Below the pieces are notes generated by a model, which had not been told where the DNA came from, ran no database searches, and saw nothing but the letters and a program-made list of their open reading frames with translations. The position numbers were made by a program, and so were the translations under genes. From Dyella sp. AtDHG13 (lineage in GTDB: Bacteria; Pseudomonadota; Gammaproteobacteria; Xanthomonadales; Rhodanobacteraceae): a stretch of DNA of 64,000 nucleotides. Of the stretch, positions 43,088 to 51,757 are shown piece after piece. The stretch covers positions 62,001 through 126,000 of the forward strand of contig NZ_QICJ01000012.1 in NCBI RefSeq assembly GCF_003201105.1, given 5' to 3'. The first letter of the stretch is position 1. Every line of letters starts with the position of its first letter.

Positions 43088-45348
43088 GCCGCGCCACCGA
43101 ATCCACCATGCAGCTTTCGCGTCGTCATTTTCTGAAAGTGCTCGCCGGCACGGCCGGTGCGCTGATCGTCGGCATTCCGTTCGCCGAGGCCGTCGATGCA
43201 CCGGTTCCACCCTCGATGCTGGGCGATACGCTCTATGGCCTGGGCGCCTACGTGCGCATCGACGCCGACGGCAACGTGGTCATCGGCATCCGCGACCCGG
43301 ACACGGGCACCGGCACGTCCACCTCGCTCGCCCGCATCATCGCCGACGAACTCGATGCCGACTGGACCCGCGTCAGCGTGGTGCCGCTAGGCCTGGGCGT
43401 GGAGGACAACAACGGCCAGCCGCGCTGGGTATACGGCCACCAGACCAGCGGCCTGGGCGATTCCATTCCGGCGGCATGGGCCGACCTGCGCGGCGCCGGT
43501 GCGCTGGCGCGCTGGCTGCTGATGCAGGCGGCCGCGCGCCGCCTGGGCGTTCCCGCCGATCGCCTGCGTTGCGAGGAAGGCCACGTCGTCGCGCCCGATG
43601 GCCGCCGCTTCGATTACGGCGCGCTGGCCGAGGCCGCGGCGAAAATCGCGCCGCCCGACGCGCCGGTGCCGACCAAGACGCCGGACCGCTACACCCTGAT
43701 CGGCCAGCCCGCCGGCGAGATCGACGCGCGCGCCATCGTCACGGGACAGACCGCCTACGCGCTCGACACCTACGTGGCCGAGGCGCTGGTCGCCGTGCTC
43801 TCGCACTGCCCGTGGCCCGACGGCAGCGTGGACAGCCTGGACACCACCGAGACGCTCGCCGTGAAGGGCGTGGTGAAGGTGGTGCAGATCAAGCCCGAAG
43901 CGGGCGTACCGCTGGGCCAGACCGTGCGTTCGCCCGCCGTGGCCGTGCTCGCCGAAAACACCTGGGCCGCCCTGCAGGGACGCGCCAAGCTCAAGCTGCA
44001 TTGGAAGGCCGGCGCGCAGAGCGAAAGCAGCGCCTGGTTCGAGCAGCAGGCCACCGACGTCATCAACGACAAGAGCGCCCAGCCGACGACGCGCGTGCGC
44101 AACGACGGCGATGTCGACGCCGCCGGCAAGAAGGCCAGCCGCCGCATCGAGGCGACTTACGTGCAACCGTGGCTCGCCCATGCCACGGCCGAACCCATGA
44201 ACTGCGTGGTGAAGCTCGACAAGGACCGCGCCGTGCTCGTGGTGCCGACCCAGGCGCCGCAGCAGGCATGGAAGGTCGTGCAGCGCCTCACCGGCCTGTC
44301 GCCCGCGCAGATCGACATCCGCGTGCCGCGCGTCGGCGGTGGCTATGGCCGCCGCCTGGATCACGACTACGTCGCCGAAGCCGTCATGCTCGCCAAGGCG
44401 GTGGAGCGGCCCGTCAAGCTCCTGTGGACGCGCGACGAAGACCTCACGCAGGACTACTACCGCTCCGCCAGCGTGCACAAGTTCAGCGCCACGCTGGACG
44501 GCAAGCGCCAGATCGTCGGCTGGAACCAGCGCATGGCCAGCGCCTCCGCACTGGCGCAGCGCGGCGTCCCCGACGATCGCCTGTGGACGTCCGAAATTGA
44601 CGCCCACCAGCTGCCCGCAGGACTCGTGCCCAACCTGCGCAGCGACTGGTACTCCCTGCCCTCCGCCATGCTTCGCGGGCCCTCGCGCGGCATGCCGCAC
44701 GTGAGCAACGCCTTCGCCGTCGAAAGCTTCGTCGACGAGATCGCCTACGCGCTCAAGGAAGATCCGCTGGTCACGCGGCTGCGCCTGATCGGCGAGCCGC
44801 GCATGATTCCGCTGGGCGATGGCCGCACGCTCGACACCGGCCGCCTGATCAACGTGCTGAAGCTGGTCGCCGACCGCATCGAATGGAAGAACTGGCTGCG
44901 CACCGTGAACGGCCTTGGCATCGCCTGCTGGCATGTCGATGGCGCCTACGTGGCGCACGCGGTGGAAGCCTCCCTGCAAGGCAACAAGCTCAACATCGAG
45001 CGCGTGGTGTGCGCCGTCGACGTCGGCCGCGCGATCAACCCCATGGGGCTCGGGGGCCAGGTGGCCGGCGCCACGCTCGATGCGCTGTCCGCCGCGCTCA
45101 ACCTGTCGGTGAGCTACAAGGACAGCCAGGTGCAGCAGCACAACTGGAAGGACTACCCGCTGGCAAGCATGGCGCAGCTGCCCGATACCACCGACGTGAT
45201 CATCGTGCCGGGGGATCGCGATCCCACCGGCGCCAGCTTCCTCGGCATGCCAACGGCAGCGCCGGCCCTCGCCAACGCGGTGTTCCGCGTGAGCGCCGTG
45301 CGCGTGCGCCGTTTGCCATTGCTGAAGGAAATGCTGCGCATGCTGTAA
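43084..45348 (+). CDS. IorB-like molybdopterin-binding subunit with altered active site
   Basis: 754 residues. The ATGA overlap with the small subunit fixes the start. A twin-arginine-like leader (LSRRHFLKVLAGTAGALIVG) suggests Tat export of the assembled pair. The protein follows the isoquinoline 1-oxidoreductase beta-subunit pattern, including RVPRVGGGYGRRLDHDYVAEA at the molybdenum cofactor and a C-terminal domain ending APALANAVFRVSAVRVRRLP. In IorB and xanthine dehydrogenases a Glu in GxGExG acts as general base. Here the aligned segment is ASFLGMPTAAP, with Phe719 at the Glu position. The pair may be a non-hydroxylating or strongly altered molybdoenzyme; the substrate is unknown. Confidence 0.87.
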   Translation: MSRATESTMQLSRRHFLKVLAGTAGALIVGIPFAEAVDAPVPPSMLGDTLYGLGAYVRIDADGNVVIGIRDPDTGTGTSTSLARIIADELDADWTRVSVVPLGLGVEDNNGQPRWVYGHQTSGLGDSIPAAWADLRGAGALARWLLMQAAARRLGVPADRLRCEEGHVVAPDGRRFDYGALAEAAAKIAPPDAPVPTKTPDRYTLIGQPAGEIDARAIVTGQTAYALDTYVAEALVAVLSHCPWPDGSVDSLDTTETLAVKGVVKVVQIKPEAGVPLGQTVRSPAVAVLAENTWAALQGRAKLKLHWKAGAQSESSAWFEQQATDVINDKSAQPTTRVRNDGDVDAAGKKASRRIEATYVQPWLAHATAEPMNCVVKLDKDRAVLVVPTQAPQQAWKVVQRLTGLSPAQIDIRVPRVGGGYGRRLDHDYVAEAVMLAKAVERPVKLLWTRDEDLTQDYYRSASVHKFSATLDGKRQIVGWNQRMASASALAQRGVPDDRLWTSEIDAHQLPAGLVPNLRSDWYSLPSAMLRGPSRGMPHVSNAFAVESFVDEIAYALKEDPLVTRLRLIGEPRMIPLGDGRTLDTGRLINVLKLVADRIEWKNWLRTVNGLGIACWHVDGAYVAHAVEASLQGNKLNIERVVCAVDVGRAINPMGLGGQVAGATLDALSAALNLSVSYKDSQVQQHNWKDYPLASMAQLPDTTDVIIVPGDRDPTGASFLGMPTAAPALANAVFRVSAVRVRRLPLLKEMLRML

Positions 45349-45577
45349 ACGACGGCGCCGCATCGGCCCCGTTTTTCTTTTCGGGCGCCGATGCCTTGCG
45401 TGTTGGCGCGGCACTCGCGCAGACAGCTTTGTGACGAATGCGTAGAGACGTTTCGGGGCTCGTCACGCCACCGCGTCTAAGCAATTTTACCAACGCGCGA
45501 ATCCGTTTTCTGACTTACGATGCCCTGACTTCGGCGTTGCCTGCGCGGTGTCGCCGTTCTCTAGGATGGGGGTGGTG

Positions 45578-47827
45578 ATGCGTTGTATGTTCGCGTTGGT
45601 GGTCCTGCTGTGCCTGTGTGTCGCCATGCCCGTGCTCGGGCAATCCGCACCTGCTGAATCGCCCCGTTGCATCGGTCTCGTGCTTGGCGGCGGCGGCGCG
45701 CGGGGCGCGGCGCACATCGGCGTACTCGAGGTACTCGAACGCGAGCACATCCCCATCTGCCGCGTTTCCGGCACCAGCATGGGCTCCATCGTGGGTGGCA
45801 TGTATGCGGCCGGCTACACGCCGGAGGAAATGGACCACATCATCACCACGCTGGACTGGAACGATCTGTTCTCGGACAACCCCGCGCGCATCGAATTGCC
45901 CATGCGGCGCAAGGACGCCGATTACCGCTACCTGCTCAATTTCGAAGTCGGCTACAAGAACGGCCACATCATCACGCCCGCCGGCGTGGTGCAGGGACAG
46001 AAGCTGCTGTTGCTCCTGCGCCGACTGCTGATCTCCACCTGGAACGTGCACGATTTCGATCAGCTGTCGATTCCGTTCCGCGCGGTGGCCACGGATATCG
46101 TGGCCGGCAAGCCGGTGGTGTTCGGCTCGGGCGACCTGGCGTTGTCGATCCGTTCCAGCATGTCCGTGCCGGGCGCGTTCGCGCCCACCAATGTCGACGA
46201 CCAACTGCTGGTCGACGGCGGCCTGATGGACAACGTGCCCATCGACATCGCGCGCAACATGGGTGCCCAGCAGCTCATCGTGGTCAACGTCGGCTCGCCG
46301 CTGGCGACGAAGGCGGAACTGAGCAACCCCGTCGCCGTGCTCAACCAGATGGTCAGCGCGCTGATGGAGGAGAAGACGCAACGGCAGCTGGATACGCTGG
46401 GCCCCGACGACATCCTGATCACGCCCGCGCTGGGCAACATGAGCGCGGCGGAATTCAACCGCGGCGCGGAAGCCATCGCCATCGGCAAGGCCGCCGCCGA
46501 GGCCGCGTTGCCGCGCCTGAAGGCGTTGTCGGTGGGCCCGGAGCAATGGGAGGCGTTCGTGGCGCACCATCGGCAGCGCGTCTTCGATCCGGCGCTGGTG
46601 GCGTTCCTCAAGGTCGACGGCGCGCACACCGACACCGCCAAGTACGTGGCCGAACGCCTGGCGAAGGACGTGGACAAGCCGTTCGATCCGACCAAGCTGG
46701 AATCACAGATCGGCAGCATCTACGGCCAGGGCAATTACCAGCAGATCGACTACCGCCTGCAGGAGGACAACGGCAATCGCGGGCTGCTGATCATTCCACG
46801 CGACAAGCCGTGGGGGCCGGTCTACGGCAAGCTGGGCTTCGAGCTGGACGACGATTTTGCCGGGCGCAGCGAATACCTGATCTCGGGCGAAGTTCGCGCC
46901 ACCAACATCAACAAGCTCGGCGCCGAATGGCGCAGCACAGCGTGGATGGGTCGCATCGGCGGCCTGGCCACGGAGTTCTACCAGCCCTTCGGCCAGGGCG
47001 CTTCCACCTATGTGATGCCCTACGGCCTGCTGCGCAACGAAGACTTTCCTGTCTTCACCTCGGACGGCGAAAAGCAGCTGGCCGAGTACCGCGTCAAACG
47101 CAGCTACATGGGCTTCGAGACTGGCTGGTCGCCCCTGCCCTATTTGCGCATCCTCGGTTCCTATACGCGCGGCCGCGACAAGGGCGACCTGCGCATCGGC
47201 AATCCCGAAGACTTCTTCAGCGAAAAACAGGAATACAGCCTTACCAAGGTCGGCGCGGACTGGGACACCCTGGACGATGCCCAATTCCCTTCCAAGGGCG
47301 CGCGCGTCTCCTTCAACTACAACATGTACCGGCCGTGGCTGGGCGGCAGCCAGACGGGCGACGTGGCGCAACTGAAGGCCGACTGGGTGCCGGATTTCGG
47401 CCTGGCCGAAACCCGCTATCACGTGCTGCTCGGCATGTGGGCCAGCAGCGCGCTGGACCATGACAAGCAGATGGACAAGTTCTTCGAGGCGCAGAGTTTC
47501 CTGGGCGGGTTCCTGAACCTGTCGGGTTATCCCGAACGCTCGCTGCACGGCGATCAGTCCATCCTGGGCCGGGCCGTGGTGTACCGGCGCACCGGAAAGA
47601 TGGATGCCATCTTCTCCACGCCGGTCTACGTCGGCGCCAGCCTGGAGGCGGGCAATACCTGGCAGAGCAGGAGCGACGTGCGGCTCGACTCGCTGATCTA
47701 CGCCGGCAGCCTGTTCCTGGGCGTCCAGACCCCGCTCGGCCCGCTGTTCCTGGGCTATGGCTATGCGCAGGGCGGCCACAATTCGGTCTACCTGACCTTC
47801 GGCTCGCTGCTGCGACCCACGCCCTGA
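45578..47827 (+). CDS. Patatin-like phospholipase fused to an Omp85 barrel (type Vd secretion, PlpD-like)
   Basis: About 749 residues from the ATG at 45578, directly before the signal peptide MRCMFALVVLLCLCVAMPVL; the ATG at 45566 and GTG at 45548 are alternatives. The patatin domain (about 30-330) has the oxyanion loop GGGGARG, nucleophile Ser67 in SGTSMGS and the catalytic Asp213 in VDGGLMDN. A POTRA-like linker (about 345-410) and a 16-strand barrel follow (ending YAQGGHNSVYLTFGSLLRP). This is the arrangement of Pseudomonas PlpD, which exports its own phospholipase A1 domain through the barrel. It is rightward and probably monocistronic. Confidence 0.92.
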   Translation: MRCMFALVVLLCLCVAMPVLGQSAPAESPRCIGLVLGGGGARGAAHIGVLEVLEREHIPICRVSGTSMGSIVGGMYAAGYTPEEMDHIITTLDWNDLFSDNPARIELPMRRKDADYRYLLNFEVGYKNGHIITPAGVVQGQKLLLLLRRLLISTWNVHDFDQLSIPFRAVATDIVAGKPVVFGSGDLALSIRSSMSVPGAFAPTNVDDQLLVDGGLMDNVPIDIARNMGAQQLIVVNVGSPLATKAELSNPVAVLNQMVSALMEEKTQRQLDTLGPDDILITPALGNMSAAEFNRGAEAIAIGKAAAEAALPRLKALSVGPEQWEAFVAHHRQRVFDPALVAFLKVDGAHTDTAKYVAERLAKDVDKPFDPTKLESQIGSIYGQGNYQQIDYRLQEDNGNRGLLIIPRDKPWGPVYGKLGFELDDDFAGRSEYLISGEVRATNINKLGAEWRSTAWMGRIGGLATEFYQPFGQGASTYVMPYGLLRNEDFPVFTSDGEKQLAEYRVKRSYMGFETGWSPLPYLRILGSYTRGRDKGDLRIGNPEDFFSEKQEYSLTKVGADWDTLDDAQFPSKGARVSFNYNMYRPWLGGSQTGDVAQLKADWVPDFGLAETRYHVLLGMWASSALDHDKQMDKFFEAQSFLGGFLNLSGYPERSLHGDQSILGRAVVYRRTGKMDAIFSTPVYVGASLEAGNTWQSRSDVRLDSLIYAGSLFLGVQTPLGPLFLGYGYAQGGHNSVYLTFGSLLRPTP

Positions 47828-47925
47828 GGCGGTGCGGCGGCTATCGCGAAGTCTCCACGATCCCCGCCGCACAATCACCTGGCCGCCCACCCGTCGGGGT
47901 GGGCCTTCACCAGGGAGCCATCGCC

Positions 47926-48507
47926 ATGAAAGCGTTGCGTCTGTTCGCCATTGCGGCCGGTCTTGTGCTGTGCGCGTGTTCCAGTGTCAGCATCACCAAC
48001 CAGTGGCGCGATCCGTCATGGCCAGGACCGCCGGCCAGCCGCGTGGTGGTCGTGGGCATCTCGCGCAGCGACACGATGCGCCACGTCTTCGAAGACACCT
48101 TCTCGCAGCAGTTGCAGGCGGCCGGCATCCAGGCCGCACCGAGCTACACGCAGATTCCCGCCGGGACCACGGGCGCCATCGGGCTGCGTGACCTGGTGAA
48201 GTCCAGCGGTGGGCAGGTCGTGCTGGTCACCCGCGTGCAGAGGGTGGAACAGAAGACCAGCGTGACGCCGAGCGGCCCGATGTACGGCGGCTTCTATGGC
48301 TGGTACGGCGGCGCCTGGGCCTCCGTGCCCGACGTGCAGCAGTACGACGTGGTGACGCTGGAAACCAGCGTGTGGGATCCGCGTTCGGAGAAGCTGGTGT
48401 GGACAGTGACCACGCAGGGCATCGGCAACAAGGACATCCCCAAGGCCACCACGCAGCTGGCGCAGACGCTGATTCCCAAGCTCAAGACCGACGGCATCCT
48501 GCGCTGA
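47926..48507 (+). CDS. Outer-membrane-type lipoprotein, DUF4136-like
   Basis: 193 residues. The ATG at 47926 follows AGGGAG. The signal peptide ends in a lipobox LCAC, so lipidation would be on Cys18. The mature part starts SSVSITNQWRDPSWPGPPAS and resembles DUF4136 lipoproteins. A Gly/Tyr-rich loop (MYGGFYGWYGGAWASVP) precedes a conserved-looking YDVVTLETSVWDPRSEKLVW. The role is unknown. It lies 98 bp after the patatin gene and may be co-transcribed with it; it converges on the gene at 48536. Confidence 0.75.
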   Translation: MKALRLFAIAAGLVLCACSSVSITNQWRDPSWPGPPASRVVVVGISRSDTMRHVFEDTFSQQLQAAGIQAAPSYTQIPAGTTGAIGLRDLVKSSGGQVVLVTRVQRVEQKTSVTPSGPMYGGFYGWYGGAWASVPDVQQYDVVTLETSVWDPRSEKLVWTVTTQGIGNKDIPKATTQLAQTLIPKLKTDGILR

Positions 48508-48524
48508 GCGCAGGTGCCGTCATC

Positions 48525-48551
48525 AGGGTTCCGGCCTAGCGCCGGAACCCT
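48525..48551. terminator. Candidate bidirectional terminator hairpin
   Basis: Perfect 11-bp stem AGGGTTCCGGC/GCCGGAACCCT (48525-48535 and 48541-48551) with a 5-nt loop. It covers the stop codon of the leftward gene and lies 18 bp after the stop of the lipoprotein gene. No T-tract. Confidence 0.5.
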
Positions 48552-51082
48552 CCGTGAAAGCCGCCGAAGTGGCCGCCACCGAATGAGGGGCGGAAGCCAC
48601 CCATCTGTCCGCGGAAGTGGTTGTCGTAATTGCCGCGGTCGAACTGCTGGCGCTGGGGTCGATCGAACGACTGCCCGTCACCGCCGCGGTCGCGCGCCAT
48701 GCGGTCCTGTTCCGTATTGACGCTGTCGGGCGAGGCCACGCGGTTGAAGTTGCCGCCGGTATCAGCCTTCTGCCAGCCCTGGCCTGGGTCGTAACGGTAG
48801 ACGTTGCCATCGCGACCGGCATACACGTGGTCGTCCACGTTGACGACACCGCCGTGGTTCACCTGGCCGGTCTCGCGGTTGTAGTTCACGTAGCCCGCAC
48901 CGCGCGCATCGCCACCGATGCCCTGGGTGTTGAACGTACCGGCAGCGCCCGCGCCCTCGTTGGTGCGGCCGGCCACGCCAGCTTCGTGGGTCACGCGGCC
49001 CGTGTTCGTGTTCACCACCGTGCGCTCGCCAGCAGCGGCGGCGTTGCCGGTGTAGGGATTCACCGCGGCGCCACCGTGGCCCGCCACCACGCGGCCGGTC
49101 TGCGGGTTGTAGCGGATGCCGCCGGCCTGGCCGGTGGTCACGCCCGTGTAGGCATTGGTGTTGTGCCCCGCGTAGCCGTAGCCGTGGCCGCCGGTGACGG
49201 TGTTGTAGTAGCTGCCGCGACCGGCGGCGCCGTAGTTGCCCGTCCAGGGGTTGGACCATGCCACGCCGCGGCCCGAGACCACGCTGTTGCCCCAGCGGCC
49301 ATAGACGTTCGCCGCCGAGATGGCGCCACCCCAGTAGCCAGGATAGTAGCCGCCGCCCCAATAACCCCACGGCCCCCACCACGGGCCGTACCAGGCCGAC
49401 GCCCACGCCGCGCCCCAGGCGAAACCGAAGCCCCAGCCAGCCCACGGCGTCCAGCCGAACGACACGTCGAAGCCGTAGGTGGCCGGACAGCCGTACCACT
49501 CATTGCCCACCCACGAGTCGCAGGCATAACCGGTGCCGTAGACCACCACGCCGTCGCTGCTCACCGTGCCGTAGTAGCCCGGCGAATAGCCCACGTAGAC
49601 CTGATCGTCGGCATGGCCGTAGACGTACATGTAGGTGACGTAATGCAGCGGCGAGCTCGGCGGAATGGTGTAGATCACCGATGGCACGTCCAGGGCCACC
49701 GACCATGGGCCGTTCGCCGTCACCGCGGTGAACCACACGCCGTTCTGCACGGCGTAGTAAGCATCGGCATTCACGCGGATCACCGGCACCGGCGTGTTCC
49801 ACGCATAGGAAAGCGCGGTACCGTCGATGGGCTTGAACTGCGCGGGGCCGTCATACGACAGGTGCAGTTGCGTGGTTCGCATGTTCACCGTCGCCGTCTG
49901 CGGAATGCTGTTGGCGATCAGCGATTCGCGCGCTTCGGGCGTGCCCGGCACCGAGGCGAGCACCGCGCTCTTGGGGCTGTCCGAAGGGATCTTCGCGAAG
50001 TCGGCGGGAAGATCCTTGCCGGCCACATAGCGCCACGGCCCCTGCGTGGAACTGGCGGTGAACCAGCGTCCGGAGATCAGCACGTACCACGTCGAGTCCT
50101 GGGTCTGGTCGACGAACACGTCCTCGGACGTGTTGGCGACGTAGGCCAGCTGGGTGCCGGGAATGGCTTCGAACTGCGGATCGCCGTCCACCATGATCAA
50201 TTCGGACGGCTGCGTGCGCACCACGATGTCCGGCAGCTTGCCCGAGGCCAGCACCTGCTTGAGCGCGTCGGACGGTGTATCCAGCGGATCGACCTGCTTG
50301 GCCTTCTCCGCCGCTTCAGCCGCCTGCAGCACGGAGGATGGCGGCTGCTTCACCGCCGACCACGGGCCATCCAGCGTCGATGATTTCACCCAATGGCTGG
50401 CGAACAGCAGGTAGTACTGGCCACCGTCCTGCAGCAGCAGCGAGCGCGTGTTGACGATGCGGCTCACGCTGCCCTTGCCGGTGGGATGCGCCACGGGCGT
50501 GCCGTCGATGAGCACCAGCAAGGCGGGCTTGAAGGAAAAGACGATCTGCGGCGGATCGTTGCGCACGGCGACGTTCTTCACCTCGCCCTGCGCCTGGCTG
50601 ATCGCCAGCGAGGCTTCTATGGTGTCGAGGTCGGCCACCTGGCTGCCGCGACCGGCAGCGTTCTGCAGCAGGGTTTGATAGCGCGCCTGCTGCGCGGTGG
50701 CGGTGGGAAACGACACCTTGTCGATGGTGACGTTGGACAGCGTGACCTGCCGCAGGGTCTTGTCGGTCACCGTGCGTGCGGTGAACCACGCCACGCCGTA
50801 ATCCAGCACATCGTGCGGCTTGCCATCGGCACCCACCTGCGTGCCGGTCTTCACCGAAACGGCGAGGCGGCCCTTGAGCAGGTGGCCGTCCCAGCTTTCG
50901 AGCTGCGGATGGTGAAGCACCAGTTGCGTGCCATCGACGTCGAAACTGTGCGGCCAGGCACGGGAGTCGATGTTGGCCTGCGACGACGCGGCAAAGGTGG
51001 GAGTGTTCTGCTGGGCGCGGCCCGGGTCGTTCATGACCAGGCCGAGCGCCAGTACCAGACAGGACCAGCGAACTGCTTGCAT
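48536..51082 (-). CDS. Large secreted protein with Trp/Tyr repeats and a Gly/aromatic-rich region; function unknown
   Basis: 848 residues from an ATG with GAGG 6 bp upstream, opening in a signal peptide (SCLVLALGLVMNDPGRAQQ). The first 500 residues contain at least three copies of a unit of about 23 residues with the pattern YYxxxxxxW..SS..GPW (near 219, 329 and 439, e.g. WYVLISGRWFTASSTQGPW), spaced by about 110 residues. A segment of about 70 residues (520-590) is extremely rich in Gly, Trp and Tyr (e.g. AWYGPWWGPWGYWGGGYYP). The C-terminal 200 residues are Gly/Asn-rich (YNPQTGRVVAGHGGAAVNPYTG type repeats) and end in Gly-Phe-Arg. Homologues in other proteobacteria are annotated as carbohydrate-binding-like, but no function is shown. 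It resembles a surface or matrix protein. Confidence 0.8.
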   Translation of the reverse strand: MQAVRWSCLVLALGLVMNDPGRAQQNTPTFAASSQANIDSRAWPHSFDVDGTQLVLHHPQLESWDGHLLKGRLAVSVKTGTQVGADGKPHDVLDYGVAWFTARTVTDKTLRQVTLSNVTIDKVSFPTATAQQARYQTLLQNAAGRGSQVADLDTIEASLAISQAQGEVKNVAVRNDPPQIVFSFKPALLVLIDGTPVAHPTGKGSVSRIVNTRSLLLQDGGQYYLLFASHWVKSSTLDGPWSAVKQPPSSVLQAAEAAEKAKQVDPLDTPSDALKQVLASGKLPDIVVRTQPSELIMVDGDPQFEAIPGTQLAYVANTSEDVFVDQTQDSTWYVLISGRWFTASSTQGPWRYVAGKDLPADFAKIPSDSPKSAVLASVPGTPEARESLIANSIPQTATVNMRTTQLHLSYDGPAQFKPIDGTALSYAWNTPVPVIRVNADAYYAVQNGVWFTAVTANGPWSVALDVPSVIYTIPPSSPLHYVTYMYVYGHADDQVYVGYSPGYYGTVSSDGVVVYGTGYACDSWVGNEWYGCPATYGFDVSFGWTPWAGWGFGFAWGAAWASAWYGPWWGPWGYWGGGYYPGYWGGAISAANVYGRWGNSVVSGRGVAWSNPWTGNYGAAGRGSYYNTVTGGHGYGYAGHNTNAYTGVTTGQAGGIRYNPQTGRVVAGHGGAAVNPYTGNAAAAGERTVVNTNTGRVTHEAGVAGRTNEGAGAAGTFNTQGIGGDARGAGYVNYNRETGQVNHGGVVNVDDHVYAGRDGNVYRYDPGQGWQKADTGGNFNRVASPDSVNTEQDRMARDRGGDGQSFDRPQRQQFDRGNYDNHFRGQMGGFRPSFGGGHFGGFHGGFRR

Positions 51083-51183
51083 AGATACCTCGAAGGGGAA
51101 GTGCTCTTCGTCAACGCTGCGCGATGCCCCGCGAGCATGCGGCTCGATAGGCGGGCCCGGTAGCGCAAATTGTCGAACGACAC

Positions 51184-51201
51184 CTAGGTAGATTTACCTA
51201 G
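51184..51201. promoter_or_regulatory. Inverted repeat, candidate operator
   Basis: CTAGGTA-GATT-TACCTAG (7-bp perfect arms, 4-bp spacer) is 102 bp upstream of the start of the 848-residue secreted protein gene and just beyond the stop of the 144-residue gene. Candidate regulator-binding site. Confidence 0.35.
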
Positions 51202-51210
51202 CGCTCGCGC

Positions 51211-51645
51211 CTATTCGTCCTTGCTGATGGTCAGCTCGCCGACGGTGATGCCCATTTCCACGCCATGTCCCACGCCGGCGATGGCCAGCGACACCGGCCC
51301 CTTGGTGAGCACCTGCGCGTCGCCGGCCTTGAGCACTGTGTGCGCGTTGAGATCGGCATACGTGCCGGGCACGTCGGCAATCGAGCGCAAGGCGGTGAAG
51401 TCGCCATGGCCGTCGTCGACCTGCGAGCTGCCGATGGACAGGCCGCCGCCACGGGCCTCCAGCTTCACCTTCATCGACTGTCCGTTGTTGCAGGTGACCA
51501 CGCCGTGGCCGCTGACGTGCTTGTAGATCAGCGACCAGCTGCTCAGGTCGAAACGAAGCTTGCAGCTCAGGTCCTCGCTGGCGTGCGCGCTGGTGGCCGC
51601 GAGCGGTGCCGCCAAGAGCAGGAAGGCGATCAGATAGTTCTTCAC
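51211..51645 (-). CDS. Small secreted protein of unknown function
   Basis: 144 residues with a clear signal peptide (MKNYLIAFLLLAAPLAATSAHA). The mature protein starts SEDLSCKLRFDLSSWSLIYK and has two cysteines (Cys28 and Cys52), likely disulfide-bonded, followed by a beta-rich Gly/Val region (VKLEARGGGLSIGSSQVDDG). I recognise it only as a family of exported Xanthomonadales proteins without known function. It lies between the TonB-like gene and the large secreted protein gene, all leftward. Confidence 0.75.
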   Translation of the reverse strand: MKNYLIAFLLLAAPLAATSAHASEDLSCKLRFDLSSWSLIYKHVSGHGVVTCNNGQSMKVKLEARGGGLSIGSSQVDDGHGDFTALRSIADVPGTYADLNAHTVLKAGDAQVLTKGPVSLAIAGVGHGVEMGITVGELTISKDE

Positions 51646-51757
51646 GTGTCACGTCCTCGATCAAAACGTGGAAGCGTGACTATGAGAGCCTCTGTTCCGC
51701 CAGCGCACTTCTACGGCGCCGATGGCTGATGAACTACGTAAGAGGATGCCTAGGGCA

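Noticed and set aside
43084-45348. Classification as an ordinary isoquinoline 1-oxidoreductase pair
   Set aside because: Small subunit lacks the four ferredoxin-type cluster cysteines and the large subunit lacks the catalytic Glu, so the name would mislead; described only as IorAB-like.
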